Assembly (NCBI RefSeq): GCF_015752285.1 | Contig: NZ_JADOUY010000002.1 | Location: 1 to 64,000, forward strand | Reading direction: 5' to 3' | From: Mycetocola_A sp015752285 | Lineage (GTDB): Bacteria; Actinomycetota; Actinomycetes; Actinomycetales; Microbacteriaceae | Length of the DNA: 64,000 bases | Part shown: positions 1 through 10,400 of the stretch, piece by piece | Layout: every line of letters starts with the position of its first letter | Numbering within the stretch: the first letter of the stretch is position 1 | Translations under genes and position numbers: made by a program | Notes under the pieces: model-generated | What the model saw: only the letters and a program-made list of their open reading frames with translations | Databases searched by the model: none | What the model was told of the DNA's origin: nothing

Positions 1-26
1 ACTCGCTCGGGTAGGGCTTAGGCACA

Positions 27-587
27 ATGCCATCCTTCCAGGCCGCCCTCCCGGGCAAGCCAGATCAGATGTCACCTTTCCGTGCAGCAGACCCGTCCGC
101 AGTTGCCCGCTGCACTGCGGCGCTTGATGAGCTGGCGGTTCTTGAGCTGACGTACTACGCCGCCATTGCTCCTGACCAGGTGAACAGCAAGCGATTGTCG
201 TTAGATGCTGCACGCCATGAAGACCAGGCTGAATTGCTCGAAGGCATAGCGGATCTCATACGGCGAATGGACACGGCCGCAGGCAACGCGAACCAGAACA
301 AAATTTTGCACGTGCGCGGCGTGCCCAAAGCTATCCGCTCCGTCGAGGACACGAAGACAGTCGTGAAGACCTTTTGTGACGCGCTGGGCATTGAGCTGGA
401 TTGGGAGAACTTCGACCCGACGCAATGGCTCGCCGCTCTTCGGGAGTGGCCCCAGTGGAAGAACGCGCTGACCGAGGCAGGCACCGGGGCGTGGGAGAAG
501 GGCAAGCCAATACTCGGAGCCGCGGCTCTCCTCGCGATCTCAGCAGTCGCCAATAAGTACATGCCCTCAAAGCCCGAATCGACTTGA
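27..587 (+). CDS. Hypothetical protein, 186 aa, C-terminal hydrophobic segment
   Basis: I do not recognise this protein family. The ORF begins at an ATG, and an in-frame TAG at 12-14 shows the gene cannot start further upstream. The sequence looks mostly helical, with charged segments around residues 55-80 and a tryptophan-rich stretch around residues 125-150. A short hydrophobic run near residues 163-174 could be one membrane anchor or a buried helix. Its stop codon overlaps the TTG start of the next ORF (TTGA), which suggests translational coupling. It lies about 650 bp upstream of the defence operon on the same strand, so it may be island cargo, but no function is inferred. Confidence 0.55.
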   Translation: MPSFQAALPGKPDQMSPFRAADPSAVARCTAALDELAVLELTYYAAIAPDQVNSKRLSLDAARHEDQAELLEGIADLIRRMDTAAGNANQNKILHVRGVPKAIRSVEDTKTVVKTFCDALGIELDWENFDPTQWLAALREWPQWKNALTEAGTGAWEKGKPILGAAALLAISAVANKYMPSKPEST

Positions 588-949
588 CGTCTCTCGCAAC
601 CGGCGAGGAGCGCGACGCAGATGCTATTACGACAGAGGTGCCAGAGAGAGGACTGATCGACAGGTGGCGGTCACAATTCGGCCCTGCGCCTCTCGTGACT
701 AGTGCGGGCGCGGATGCGAAAGTCAACGCTCAACAAAAGGCCAACATGATCGTCGCCGCCCGCCGCGACAGGTTCGGACTCACAGGACATCGCCCGCTGG
801 GACCCGCTTCGGCATCGAGTGCTCGTGAGCAGGACGCTGCGGCGGCACGCGCCGCAATCAGGACAGCCCGGTACCTCGTGCAGGAAGCGCGTGATCAGCG
901 AGCCCGTATTCGGGGGAGCAGTCGCGACATCGACGCTCTCGTTTGGTAG
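584..949 (+). CDS. Hypothetical protein, 121 aa, TTG start coupled to upstream gene
   Basis: This unrecognised ORF starts with TTG inside a 4-bp TTGA overlap with the preceding stop codon, the typical geometry of coupled genes. The product is rich in Ala, Arg and Asp and has a likely helical, coiled-coil-prone C-terminal half (residues 75-110). It has no membrane segment or catalytic motif that I can identify. The only support is ORF length, the overlap and codon position composition, so the call is weak. It may form a two-gene unit with the preceding ORF. Confidence 0.4.
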   Translation: MTSLATGEERDADAITTEVPERGLIDRWRSQFGPAPLVTSAGADAKVNAQQKANMIVAARRDRFGLTGHRPLGPASASSAREQDAAAARAAIRTARYLVQEARDQRARIRGSSRDIDALVW

Positions 950-1234
950 TTGTCTTCGAGCCCCTCCTTCACCAGGCGCGTCGAAGGATCCGTTTACGCG
1001 GCGCCGCGCGGGGAAGTAGCGGCTAATTGCTGTATCCCCCGAAATGGGGCACGCGACACGAGGATCACAGGGCGCAAAAGTGGGGGCAGCTTTGTAGAGT
1101 GACTCTCACCCGAGTCCTGCGATCACTGCAGTGCGCTTCCCGGACAAAAGTCGAGGTCCACCCTCGATTGATGTAGTCGGTGAAGCCGTAAGTTCGTCTC
1201 GCGGTGGAACCGTTGAAGGGGCACGGTCGCGGAC
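950..1234. other. Intergenic region upstream of the defence operon
   Basis: This 285-bp gap separates the two small hypothetical genes from the large helicase operon. It must contain the promoter of that operon. I saw no clear palindromic operator, repeat or terminator, and the short ORFs across it do not look coding. Confidence 0.4.
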
Positions 1235-4200
1235 ATGCAGTCAAGGGTGACGCTCGACCACGGGTCATGGGAGCCGGACCCGTCGCTCGTGCGCGAAGTG
1301 GAGGAACAGTTCAATCGGACAATCGAGTCCTACCGAATACATCCAAACTTGGTGTCCGAGCACGCCAACCACGAAGAGTCGATCCGTACTGGCGGCTACG
1401 CGAACCGGACATTGCTCGAGCTGGTACAGAACGCCGCCGACGCTCTGGCGGGTGCTGACGGCACGAGCGCGGAGAACTCAGGTCGCGTAGAAATCATCCT
1501 GGACACGACCAACTGTGTGCTTTACTGCGCGAATGCAGGACGGCCGTTCTCCATGAGCGGACTGACAGCCGTCACGATGGCGTATCTGAGCGAGAAGCGC
1601 GGCGACGAGATCGGACGCTTCGGCCTCGGATTCAAGTCGGTGCTCGCTGTGTCGCAGGCGCCGCAGGTGTTGAGCCGCTCTATTTCGTTTGAGTTCAGCT
1701 CGCCGAAGGCTCGAACTGAGATGGCAAAGGTCACAACCGGTAAGCGGTACCCAGTACTCCGGACCGCCACGGTCCTCGACGCCGCAACCGAGCTGGAGCG
1801 AGATCCCGTGCTCGCGGAACTTGGGTTGTGGGCTACGACGATTGTCAAGCTCCCCGCGGCGACAAATCTTGAACGATTGCGTGACGAGATCCAGGGGTTC
1901 ACGTCTGAGTTCCTGCTGTTCGTCGATGCGGTCCGCGAAGTTCGGCTGCGTGTCATCGGAGACGAGCCGTTCGAGACGAGCCACGTCTCTCGCGATCTGG
2001 GAGACAGAAGGTTCAGGATCGAGCGCCCCGACGGTAGCGGTGACGAATGGATCGTCGAGAGCGATATGCACGAGCCGTCGTCAGAAGCACGCCACGAAGT
2101 CGGCGAGGCGGTGTCTCGCGATAAGGTCAAGGTTACGGTCGCCGTGCCGGTTCAGCGCAGCAGACTGGGTTCCGGGCAGTTCTGGTCGTACTTCCCACTT
2201 CAGGACAAGACCTCGGTAGGAGCGCTGCTCAATGCGCCGTGGAGCGTCAACGACGACCGCACAAATCTGCTCGAGAACCGATACAACCAAGAGATCATCA
2301 AGACCCTCGCGGAGCTCTTCGTACCGCTGCTCTCAAGGCTGCGGACTTCTGACGACCCTGCAGGGCACCTGGACTATCTGCCGGCGCGCGAGCGTGACCA
2401 GGAGAGTCGCGGATTCGCCGGTGACGCGCTGCGGACACACATCCTCAGCTTGGCCGGCACGAGCCGGTACATACCTGACAAGGCTGGCAACCTGCGCAAC
2501 GGATCGGAGCTTCGTCCGCTGGACCCAGCCATTCGTTTCGACCCCAGCATTCACCAGGGGTGGATGATTTCGTCCAATACCGGTCACGATGTGCCCCATT
2601 GGCACTGCTACAAGACGCCACAGAGGGCGACACGCCTCCGGGATCTCCTCTTGGTCGCCCAGGAATCTGACCCCGACCCCAGCGCCCGCGACGTCCGTGC
2701 CGCGATGGAACGTATGCCTAAGCGTGGACTCCTGACATGGCTCCGTGAATGGGCCGAGGGCAACGACCCTGTCTCGTCGGCAAACGCTCTCAAGACGGTC
2801 CTCGGACACCTCTCACTTGAAGGCATCACATCTGCCAAGGTCATTCCCACGACCGACGGCATGAAGTCGCTCGACGACCGAAGCGTCGTGTTTGTCCATC
2901 AGGAGGAAGGGCTGGTCGTCGACGGTGCAGTGTTCGTCGACCCCGCGTTCCTGGCGGAGCATGGGGTCGAAGCGCTTCTCCGCAGCCGTGGCTTCCGTGA
3001 CCTTGACCCGGAGGCGATTCTCAACGCGCGGTTGGCAACGCTGCCCGTTGATCCCGCTGGCGAGGACCTCGAGAAGCTTTGGGACGCAGTCGTCTCCGTC
3101 AGCCTACCCATCGCCATCAAGACGATGGCGGCCTCGAATGCGTCGATCAAGGTCCCCACGCGTGACGGTGCATGGGCGTGGCCACAGCAGGTGATCGACG
3201 TCGATGCGACTTTGCCTGAGCGGTTCGCGGCGCAAATTCTCGACCGAAGTCGGTCCATTGCCCAGGTCGCGCACAAGCTCGGTGTCGCTCAGCGTCCGGT
3301 CGAGGACTTCTCCCTCGAGGACGAGGCGGAGTACGAGGCTTACGTCGCCGCCACCGTAGAGGCGCTCAACAACCGGCGGGGGCCGGGAGAACGACCCGTC
3401 GAACGGGTGGAGGTCAGTCCTGGGGCAGGACCCGGACCGTTTTCTGTGTTGCTGATGTTGCGGGATGCTGAGGCGCCGGAACAGCTGCGCGCGTCGTGGA
3501 CGACCTCGCTCTTGGAGCTTCCGGAGCGGAGTTGGGTCGTCGAGGATCTCGACACCGGGCGCACGCACGGAGTACTTCCGCCGTCTCGATGGGCTGTCCA
3601 GCAGGCGGGTCTTCTCCCGACGTCGCGAGGGTTCAGGGCGCCGGGCGACGTCGTCGCACCTTCGCTTGTGCGGTTCGGTGCACTCCTTCCGCTCTTCAGA
3701 GGCACCCACCAGGTCCAGGTTGCTCTCGCCCTGCCGGACGAGCTTGAAGCAGTGCCGGCGCACGTGCTCCGGGAGATGCTCGAGGCAGATCTCTTCCCGT
3801 CCGTTGACGACGCGGTTCTGAGCGAGTTTGTTCTTGGGGCCACGAAGGCCGGGTACGCCGGCGAAAAGCCATCGACCATCCCAGCCAGGGTCAAGCGAGT
3901 CGTCGAGCCGCATGCGCCCTCGACGGTGTTCCTTGCCTCTTCGGACGAGGAAGAGGAGTTCCTTCGGAGCCGGCAGCGACCGTTCCTGAGGGTACATCTG
4001 GACATGGTCGACGAGTTCGTCGAGACGGTCGGATGCCGTCGGTTCGCCGACAGCTTCTCGTTCGCAATGGTCGTCGAAGGCCAGCAAGACTTCCAACGTG
4101 TTCTTGACGTCTACACCGGCCTTCGCTCGGCATACGGCGCGGCGCTCACGTCGGCGAAAGTGGCTCGGGCACTGCTTATCGCAAAGCGGGTTGTCACAGA

Positions 4201-5962
4201 GGACGGCACAGAGGATCAGCCACGGGACTGGCATCTTGACGGCCAGGACCTCATCGTCAGGAGCGATGCTGACGACCAGCGGATTCTCGAGTTCGTCAAT
4301 GACGCCTTCGGCCTTCGCCTCGACAACGTGCGACTCGCTGCCGTGCGCAAGGCGGGGCAGGACAACAAGCTCGAGCTCCTTCGCCATGAGGCCCAGGCCA
4401 TCGAGAGCGACGCGGAACGTCTTGACCACTACATCGGCCCCGACGACCTGAAGGAAGCACTTCCTACCGGACTTTGGAGCGCGCTTGAGGCGCAGGGCCT
4501 GGTCGGCGACGAGACGCCCGTTGCGGATCTCTTTCTAACGGTCTATGGCTCGGACGCGCTACGCATCCTTGCAGACAGGTTCGAAGACCTCGGATTTTCG
4601 GACGTTCCGGAAACCTGGGGTGGTACGGCGCCCGCTGCGTCCTGGGTCCGGAAAATGGGCTTTAGCGCAGAGTATGCCGGCCAGCGGAACCAGAAGCAGC
4701 CCCCGGAGTTCGTCGTCCCTGGCGCGGTGGTGTTGAACCGTCTGCACACGTACCAGAAGAAGATCAGCGAGGATCTGCGGACCGTCCTGACGCAACCGTC
4801 CACCAATGGTCCTGCGCAGAAGGCGATGGTCGAGTTGCCGACGGGTGCGGGCAAGACCCGCGTCGCCACCGAGACGGTCCTCAGGCTGTTCGTCGACGAG
4901 GTGCTTTCGGGGTCGATCCTATGGATTGCACAGTCGGAGGAACTCTGCGAGCAGGCCGTTCAGACCTTCCAGACTGTCTGGCGGTACCTATCCGACGAAC
5001 GACCGCTTACGATCGGCCGCCTGTGGGGCTCGAACACCGTTCAGGAACCAGACACCGAGCTGTCCGTGATTGTCGCGACCGACGCGCAGCTCGCCCAGCT
5101 CATCGGGCGGGGCGACTACGACTGGCTTAGCAAGCCAGCAGCGGTCTTCATCGACGAGGCTCATAGAGCGGGTTCGTCGCAGTACACCAAGATCTTGCGG
5201 TGGCTTGGTGTCGATGGACGCAGCTGGGAGAGGCCACTAGTCGGACTCTCGGCGACCCCGTTCAAGGGGCGAGCCGGTGACCACAGCGGGACAAAGGAAC
5301 TGAAGGCCAGGTTCGGCACGAAGCTCGCACTGCCCTACGACGAGCCGTACAAGGAACTCGTGAGGCTTGGTGTACTCGCAAGCGTCAGGCACGAGGTGTT
5401 GCCGACCGGCGTCGAGTTTGAGGTCAGCGACTCCGCGCCTGGCGATCTTAGGTCCAACAAGCTCATCGACCGGAACCTATACGAGCGCATCGGCCGCAAC
5501 GAACAGCGCATGCGGATCCTCGTCGAGCACATCCTCCAGACGCTTGAAGCACACCCAGAATGGCCCGTCCTCGTCTTCACTCCGAGTGTGCTCTCGGCGC
5601 AGGTTCTCTCGGCCTCGCTGCGCTACAGGGGGATCGCCGCGGAGTCGGTTAGCGGACAGACCAGCAAGCAACAGCGTCGAAAGGTGATCAAGCAGTTTCA
5701 GGACAACGAGATCCAGGTCCTCGCCAACTGCGACCTCCTCGTCCAGGGTTTCGACGCCCCGGGTGTGAGGGCGCTCTACATCGCGCGCCCGACCTTCAGC
5801 CCCGGCGCCTACATACAGATGGCAGGCCGCGGCCTGCGAGGAACGGAGAACGGCGGCAAGGATGAGTGCCTCGTCGTTGATGTCGCCGACAACTGGGGCG
5901 CGATGAACGACTTCCTCGGCTACCACGACTACGAGGACCTCTGGGCGGAGCAGCGCGGATGA
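1235..5962 (+). CDS. GHKL (sacsin-type) ATPase / SF2 helicase fusion, DISARM-like operon
   Basis: The 1575-aa protein joins two ATPases. The N-terminus is a GHKL/HSP90-type domain of the sacsin-NBD kind: an N box at residues 60-70 (LLELVQNAADA), a G1-like ANAGRPF near 99-105 and a G2 loop GRFGLGFKS at 127-135. The middle (about 350-1150) is not assignable by eye. The C-terminus is an SF2 helicase with Walker A LPTGAGKT (1201-1208), DEAH box at 1307-1310 and motif VI QMAGRGLRG (1528-1536). The stop overlaps the next start by 4 bp (ATGA). GHKL-helicase fusions occur in defence islands. Here it probably acts as the large remodelling or sensing motor of the system, which is inference. The ATG at 1235 follows a GAAGGGG-like ribosome site. 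Confidence 0.88.
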   Translation: MQSRVTLDHGSWEPDPSLVREVEEQFNRTIESYRIHPNLVSEHANHEESIRTGGYANRTLLELVQNAADALAGADGTSAENSGRVEIILDTTNCVLYCANAGRPFSMSGLTAVTMAYLSEKRGDEIGRFGLGFKSVLAVSQAPQVLSRSISFEFSSPKARTEMAKVTTGKRYPVLRTATVLDAATELERDPVLAELGLWATTIVKLPAATNLERLRDEIQGFTSEFLLFVDAVREVRLRVIGDEPFETSHVSRDLGDRRFRIERPDGSGDEWIVESDMHEPSSEARHEVGEAVSRDKVKVTVAVPVQRSRLGSGQFWSYFPLQDKTSVGALLNAPWSVNDDRTNLLENRYNQEIIKTLAELFVPLLSRLRTSDDPAGHLDYLPARERDQESRGFAGDALRTHILSLAGTSRYIPDKAGNLRNGSELRPLDPAIRFDPSIHQGWMISSNTGHDVPHWHCYKTPQRATRLRDLLLVAQESDPDPSARDVRAAMERMPKRGLLTWLREWAEGNDPVSSANALKTVLGHLSLEGITSAKVIPTTDGMKSLDDRSVVFVHQEEGLVVDGAVFVDPAFLAEHGVEALLRSRGFRDLDPEAILNARLATLPVDPAGEDLEKLWDAVVSVSLPIAIKTMAASNASIKVPTRDGAWAWPQQVIDVDATLPERFAAQILDRSRSIAQVAHKLGVAQRPVEDFSLEDEAEYEAYVAATVEALNNRRGPGERPVERVEVSPGAGPGPFSVLLMLRDAEAPEQLRASWTTSLLELPERSWVVEDLDTGRTHGVLPPSRWAVQQAGLLPTSRGFRAPGDVVAPSLVRFGALLPLFRGTHQVQVALALPDELEAVPAHVLREMLEADLFPSVDDAVLSEFVLGATKAGYAGEKPSTIPARVKRVVEPHAPSTVFLASSDEEEEFLRSRQRPFLRVHLDMVDEFVETVGCRRFADSFSFAMVVEGQQDFQRVLDVYTGLRSAYGAALTSAKVARALLIAKRVVTEDGTEDQPRDWHLDGQDLIVRSDADDQRILEFVNDAFGLRLDNVRLAAVRKAGQDNKLELLRHEAQAIESDAERLDHYIGPDDLKEALPTGLWSALEAQGLVGDETPVADLFLTVYGSDALRILADRFEDLGFSDVPETWGGTAPAASWVRKMGFSAEYAGQRNQKQPPEFVVPGAVVLNRLHTYQKKISEDLRTVLTQPSTNGPAQKAMVELPTGAGKTRVATETVLRLFVDEVLSGSILWIAQSEELCEQAVQTFQTVWRYLSDERPLTIGRLWGSNTVQEPDTELSVIVATDAQLAQLIGRGDYDWLSKPAAVFIDEAHRAGSSQYTKILRWLGVDGRSWERPLVGLSATPFKGRAGDHSGTKELKARFGTKLALPYDEPYKELVRLGVLASVRHEVLPTGVEFEVSDSAPGDLRSNKLIDRNLYERIGRNEQRMRILVEHILQTLEAHPEWPVLVFTPSVLSAQVLSASLRYRGIAAESVSGQTSKQQRRKVIKQFQDNEIQVLANCDLLVQGFDAPGVRALYIARPTFSPGAYIQMAGRGLRGTENGGKDECLVVDVADNWGAMNDFLGYHDYEDLWAEQRG

Positions 5963-7476
5963 TCCTTGTTCCTTCGCTCGCCGACATCGAAACAGCGTCC
6001 CGAAGTGAGGCCGAGCGGCGAGTCGCCCGTCTTCTTCGGGACGTCGAGGCGGACGGCGACGCAGTTGCCTTCTACTCGGTCGGGCTTCGCTCGCACGCAT
6101 ACAAGCAGCAGGCAGAAGCCGACTTCGTGATCCTGTGGCGGGGAACCGTCGTCGTCGTCGAGGTCAAGGGCGGTGGCGTGCGCAAGCACGATGGCATCTG
6201 GTACAGCATCGACCGCCGTGGAGACTGGCACAAGCTCGGCACGTCCCCGATGGAGCAGGCACGATCGGCGGGGTACGCTCTCCGCGACATCCTCAGGGAG
6301 CAGGGGGTCGGCTGGTACGCGCACGAGGCCGTTGTTGTCACGCCGGACATCGATGCACCGCCGAGCTCCGTCGACTGGAAGCCCACGCACTGGCTGGCTC
6401 GTGACTCGATGACAGCGCTAGAGCTGACCACGGCGCTTGACGCCGTGGTCGCGGATGCACGAAACGCGCCGCGCGGAGAGAAGGTCGCGCGGCTGAGTGA
6501 CCTGCGAGAGCGTCTCTTCGGCGAGTTCACCCGAATGCCGGTGGTCGACGCACAACGGGGTGCGGTGATCGAGGAGCAGAACCGGGCGACGGCCGGCCAG
6601 GCCCGCGTCCTCGCAGCGCTGGCGCGGAACCAGCGCGTGCTCGTCTGCGGAGGAGCAGGTACCGGGAAGTCCCTGGTCCTTGTCGAGGCTGCGAAACAGG
6701 AGGAGGAGCAGGGGAGGTCCGTGCTCGTCACGTTCCGTTCACCGTCGCTCTCGCGGTATTTCGCACCGCATCTCGGTGAACGCAATGTCGACGTGATTGC
6801 TTTCGCGGACCTTGAAGGTTCGGGTCCCTATGACGTCGTGCTCGTCGACGAGGCACAGGACATGATGACCGCCGACGCGATGGACCGCCTCGATGGTGTT
6901 CTTGCCGGCGGCCGAGCGGCCGGTCGGTGGCGGATGTTCCTCGATCCAAACAACCAGGCGCACGTCGACGGCGACTACGATTCCGACGTCGCCGAGCTGA
7001 TCACCGACGAGGCGATCACGGTAGACCTTTCGCTGAACGTCCGCAACACGCGTGCGATCGTTCATGTCGTGCAGGAGTACCTAAGGGCTGACGTCGGCGA
7101 TCCAGGAATCGTTCACGGCGAGCGCGTGGAGTGGCTCACCACGGATCAGGAAGTCACAGTCAGCGATGGTGTGGACATTGCCGTCAAGCTCGTAACGGAC
7201 GGAGCTCGGAGAGCCGACATCTGGGTGATTGACCCGCGGTCCGTCGCGGCACCCATGACTGTCAGCGGCATCGTGGTGACGAGTCCTCGCTTCGCGAAGG
7301 GCCTGGAGGCTGAGCATGTTGTCGTGTGTGGCCTGCCCGACGCTCTCGACGCGTCCGGAATGGCCGCTTTTTACGTCGCGGTGACCCGAGCTCGTGTCTC
7401 CCTGCACGTGGTGCTCTCCAAGAATGACAGACGACGGCTTCAGCAGATGGTGCGGCAAGAGATGGCGAACCGATGA
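5959..7476 (+). CDS. NERD-domain nuclease fused to SF1 (UvrD/DUF2075-like) helicase
   Basis: The 505-aa protein begins with a nuclease-related domain (NERD, a PD-(D/E)XK-like fold). An early E-R-R helix at 17-25 is followed by ADFVIL (54-59) and VVEVKGG (66-72), which supply the expected D55, E68 and K70. A QA-containing helix near residue 100 completes the domain. The remainder is an SF1/AAA helicase: Walker A GGAGTGKS (231-238), Walker B DEAQD (297-301), a motif III/IV region with LNVRNTRAI, and a C-terminal FYVAVTRARVSLHVV motif VI. It overlaps both neighbours by 4 bp (ATGA). NERD-helicase proteins are plausible DNA-degrading effectors; in canonical DISARM that slot is held by the PLD nuclease DrmC. 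Confidence 0.87.
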   Translation: MILVPSLADIETASRSEAERRVARLLRDVEADGDAVAFYSVGLRSHAYKQQAEADFVILWRGTVVVVEVKGGGVRKHDGIWYSIDRRGDWHKLGTSPMEQARSAGYALRDILREQGVGWYAHEAVVVTPDIDAPPSSVDWKPTHWLARDSMTALELTTALDAVVADARNAPRGEKVARLSDLRERLFGEFTRMPVVDAQRGAVIEEQNRATAGQARVLAALARNQRVLVCGGAGTGKSLVLVEAAKQEEEQGRSVLVTFRSPSLSRYFAPHLGERNVDVIAFADLEGSGPYDVVLVDEAQDMMTADAMDRLDGVLAGGRAAGRWRMFLDPNNQAHVDGDYDSDVAELITDEAITVDLSLNVRNTRAIVHVVQEYLRADVGDPGIVHGERVEWLTTDQEVTVSDGVDIAVKLVTDGARRADIWVIDPRSVAAPMTVSGIVVTSPRFAKGLEAEHVVVCGLPDALDASGMAAFYVAVTRARVSLHVVLSKNDRRRLQQMVRQEMANR

Positions 7477-10400
7477 CACTCACTCGTGCGCAGGAGATCG
7501 TGCTTTCGCACCTCAGGTCGGCCTATGTCGGTCCGGACAGTGGCGATAGTGAGGTAATCTACAACCCGCCGAACAGGCAGTACGCCGTCGGAATGTTGTT
7601 CCCGCGCGACCGCGAGCCCGAGGCCGACGACGGTGCTGTCGTGCACGAGAGCGACGAGGTAGACGTCGACCGGATGACCGCGTTCGACGGTGAGGTGGAG
7701 GAGAACGGAGCCGCGGTCCCGATCGCCGAGGACTGGAGGCCGTCATCGGCGGCGATCTCCTTCATCACCGACAGCGACACGGTCGCGTGCACTGTCGCTG
7801 GCGCGACGTACGCCGCCATCGAAGGCGACGGACCGCCGAGCTGGCGTCGAACGCCCTTTGCGATCTCTGATCTGACGCTTTCACCTGACCGTCGCATACA
7901 TGAACAGTCTGTGGGTAACGTGCCAATCGAGGTCGGCAGCCGTTGGCGGCACTTTGGAGACGCAAGACTTGTCACTGTTCACTTACGCGTGCTGGCTCCA
8001 TCGACCGGCGATGACCGTCTCGACGCCACCAGCATGCTGTACCAGGTTGCGCTCGCAGTTTCCCCGACCGGTGCTGGGACGATCCGCGAGTATGACACGC
8101 GGCGCGCTTTCGACGTCAACGACGAGTCCGCGGAGCTCCGTCTGAGGTTCAGGAACCGCAAGGTATACGCCGTCGGACATGGCATGGCTGCCGACTGGAC
8201 CGTCTCCGACGGCGCGTGCAGCGAGGTTCGCCTCGATCCGGTCCCACACTTTGTCATCCCTGACGTCGAGACAACTGGATTCAAGGACGGAACCCGAGAA
8301 GCGGACGCCCTGCGTCTCGAGCATCTAGCGACGCTCGACAAGAACGCCGATCAAGTTCTCGAATCGCTGCGGGCCTTCGTTCGTCAGTTCGGGGTGTGGG
8401 TCGAGGCGCAGAAGGGCCGGGTTGGTTCGTTCGGCCAAGATCGCAAGGTCGCTGGTCGGATCGTCAGCCGGTCGGAAGAAGCGCTCACGCGCATGATCAA
8501 GTCTCTCGACCTGCTCGGAGACGAGCGCAACGTCACCCTTCGGACGGCATTCTCTCTCGCCATGGCCGCGATGCGCCTACAGATGCAGCAAGCAGTTTTC
8601 AACCGCGACGGCAGTCGGCCGGAGCCGAGTTGGCGCCCCTTCCAACTGGGTTTCCTCCTCGTCTCCCTCGCATCCACCGTGGACAACAAGCACAAAGAGC
8701 GGGGGCTTGTCGACCTGATTTGGTTCCCGACCGGCGGCGGAAAGACTGAGGCCTATCTTGGGCTCGCAGCCATCGAGATCTTCCGCAGACGACTTTCAGA
8801 CGGCCCGGCAGGTGGTGGCACTGCGATATTGACCCGCTACACGCTGCGACTGCTCACCTCTCAGCAGTTCCAGCGCGCTGCCTCGCTCGTCTGTGCGATG
8901 GAGCTGCTCCGTCGTGCCGACAGGATCGGTGACCCGCGCGCAAACCACATGACACCGTTCTCGATCGGACTGTGGGTCGGTAATGAAGTGACTCCCGGGA
9001 CGCGCAAGGATGCAAAGTCTGCTCTCGATCGGCTTCGCAAGGCCGCGCGGCCCGAAGAGGCGAACCAGTTCCAGGTGGAAAGCTGCCCTTGGTGCGCCAC
9101 ACCTCTTCTTCCCCGCGTCCGGTCTCCCCGCCTTAACGAGTATGGCGTTCGGATGGTTGGTCGCGACATCGTCATCCACTGCGTGAACTCGTCGTGCGAG
9201 TTTGCCGACGAGATCCCCGTGTGCGTCGTCGACGAGTTGCTCTACGAGGAGCCACCCACCATCCTGCTTGCGACGGTCGACAAGTTCGCTCGACTCCAGT
9301 TCCGCCCCGAAGCTGGCCGTTTACTCGGCCTCAACACGGCGTTCCAGCAGCCGTCGCTGATCATCCAAGACGAGCTCCATCTGCTTTCGGGGCCCCTCGG
9401 CACGACCGTTGCAGTGTTCGACGCCGTGATCCAGATGCTGCTCGCCGCGAACGGTTCGACGCCGAAGATCGTTGCGTCGACCGCGACGATCCGAGCCTCG
9501 GACGAGCAGGTCCAAGGGTTGTACGGCAGGCGGGTCGCGCTGTACCCGCCCTCCGGTCTTGACGATGACACGACATTCTTCTCTCGGCCGGTCACGAGCG
9601 GTGAAGGTCGCCTTTACCTCGGGCTGATGCCCCAGGCGCTTTCGCAGATGTCGGCAACAGTTTCGGCGTCAGCCCCACTGATCGAGATCCCTGAGATGCT
9701 CCGGGGACATCCGGATGCGGGGACGAGCCTCGACGCCTACTGGACCACGGTGATGTACCACAACAGCCTCCGGGAGCTGGGGCGCACAGGGACCTTGGTG
9801 GTCGACGACGTCAACGCCCGCCTCGAGCCTCGAGCCGAGCGTCTAGAGCACGAACTCCGCACGGTTCGCGCCGGGCGCGTACTTGAGCTGACAAGCCGAC
9901 GCGGACCAGAAGAGTTGCCGAACGACCTCCGCGAACTGCGCCGGAGCGCCGACGAGTCCGACCAGGCCGTCGATGTCGTCCTTTCTTCGAACATGCTCTC
10001 AGTCGGCATCGACATCCCACGACTCGCGCTGATGCTGATGGTCGGCCAGCCCAGGACCACGTCCGAGTACATCCAGGCGACCAGCCGTGTCGGACGAGGC
10101 AAGGTCCGCGGAGTCGTCACCACGCTGTTCCGCTCCAACCGGGCGAGGGATCGTTCCCACTTCGAGACGTTCCGCGGCTACCACGAGGCCCTCTACCGAA
10201 GTGTCGAGCCGACGAGCGTCACTCCCTGGTCACTGGCGTCGCGCGAACGCTCGCTCGCCGGTGCCCTAGTAGCACTGATTCGTCACCTCGGACCCGGTCT
10301 GTCCTCCAACGACGCCGCCAGGGACTTCGACCTCAACAATTCCGCCCAACGCGCCTTGGTTGACATGCTGGTCAGTGGGCTTCTGGCGGGGGTAGAGAGG

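Noticed and set aside
3104..4429. A 441-codon minus-strand frame inside the GHKL-helicase gene.
   Set aside because: It lies wholly antisense to a clearly coding gene with normal domain motifs, contains no recognisable motif and reads as low-complexity Arg/Leu/Glu sequence typical of an antisense shadow.
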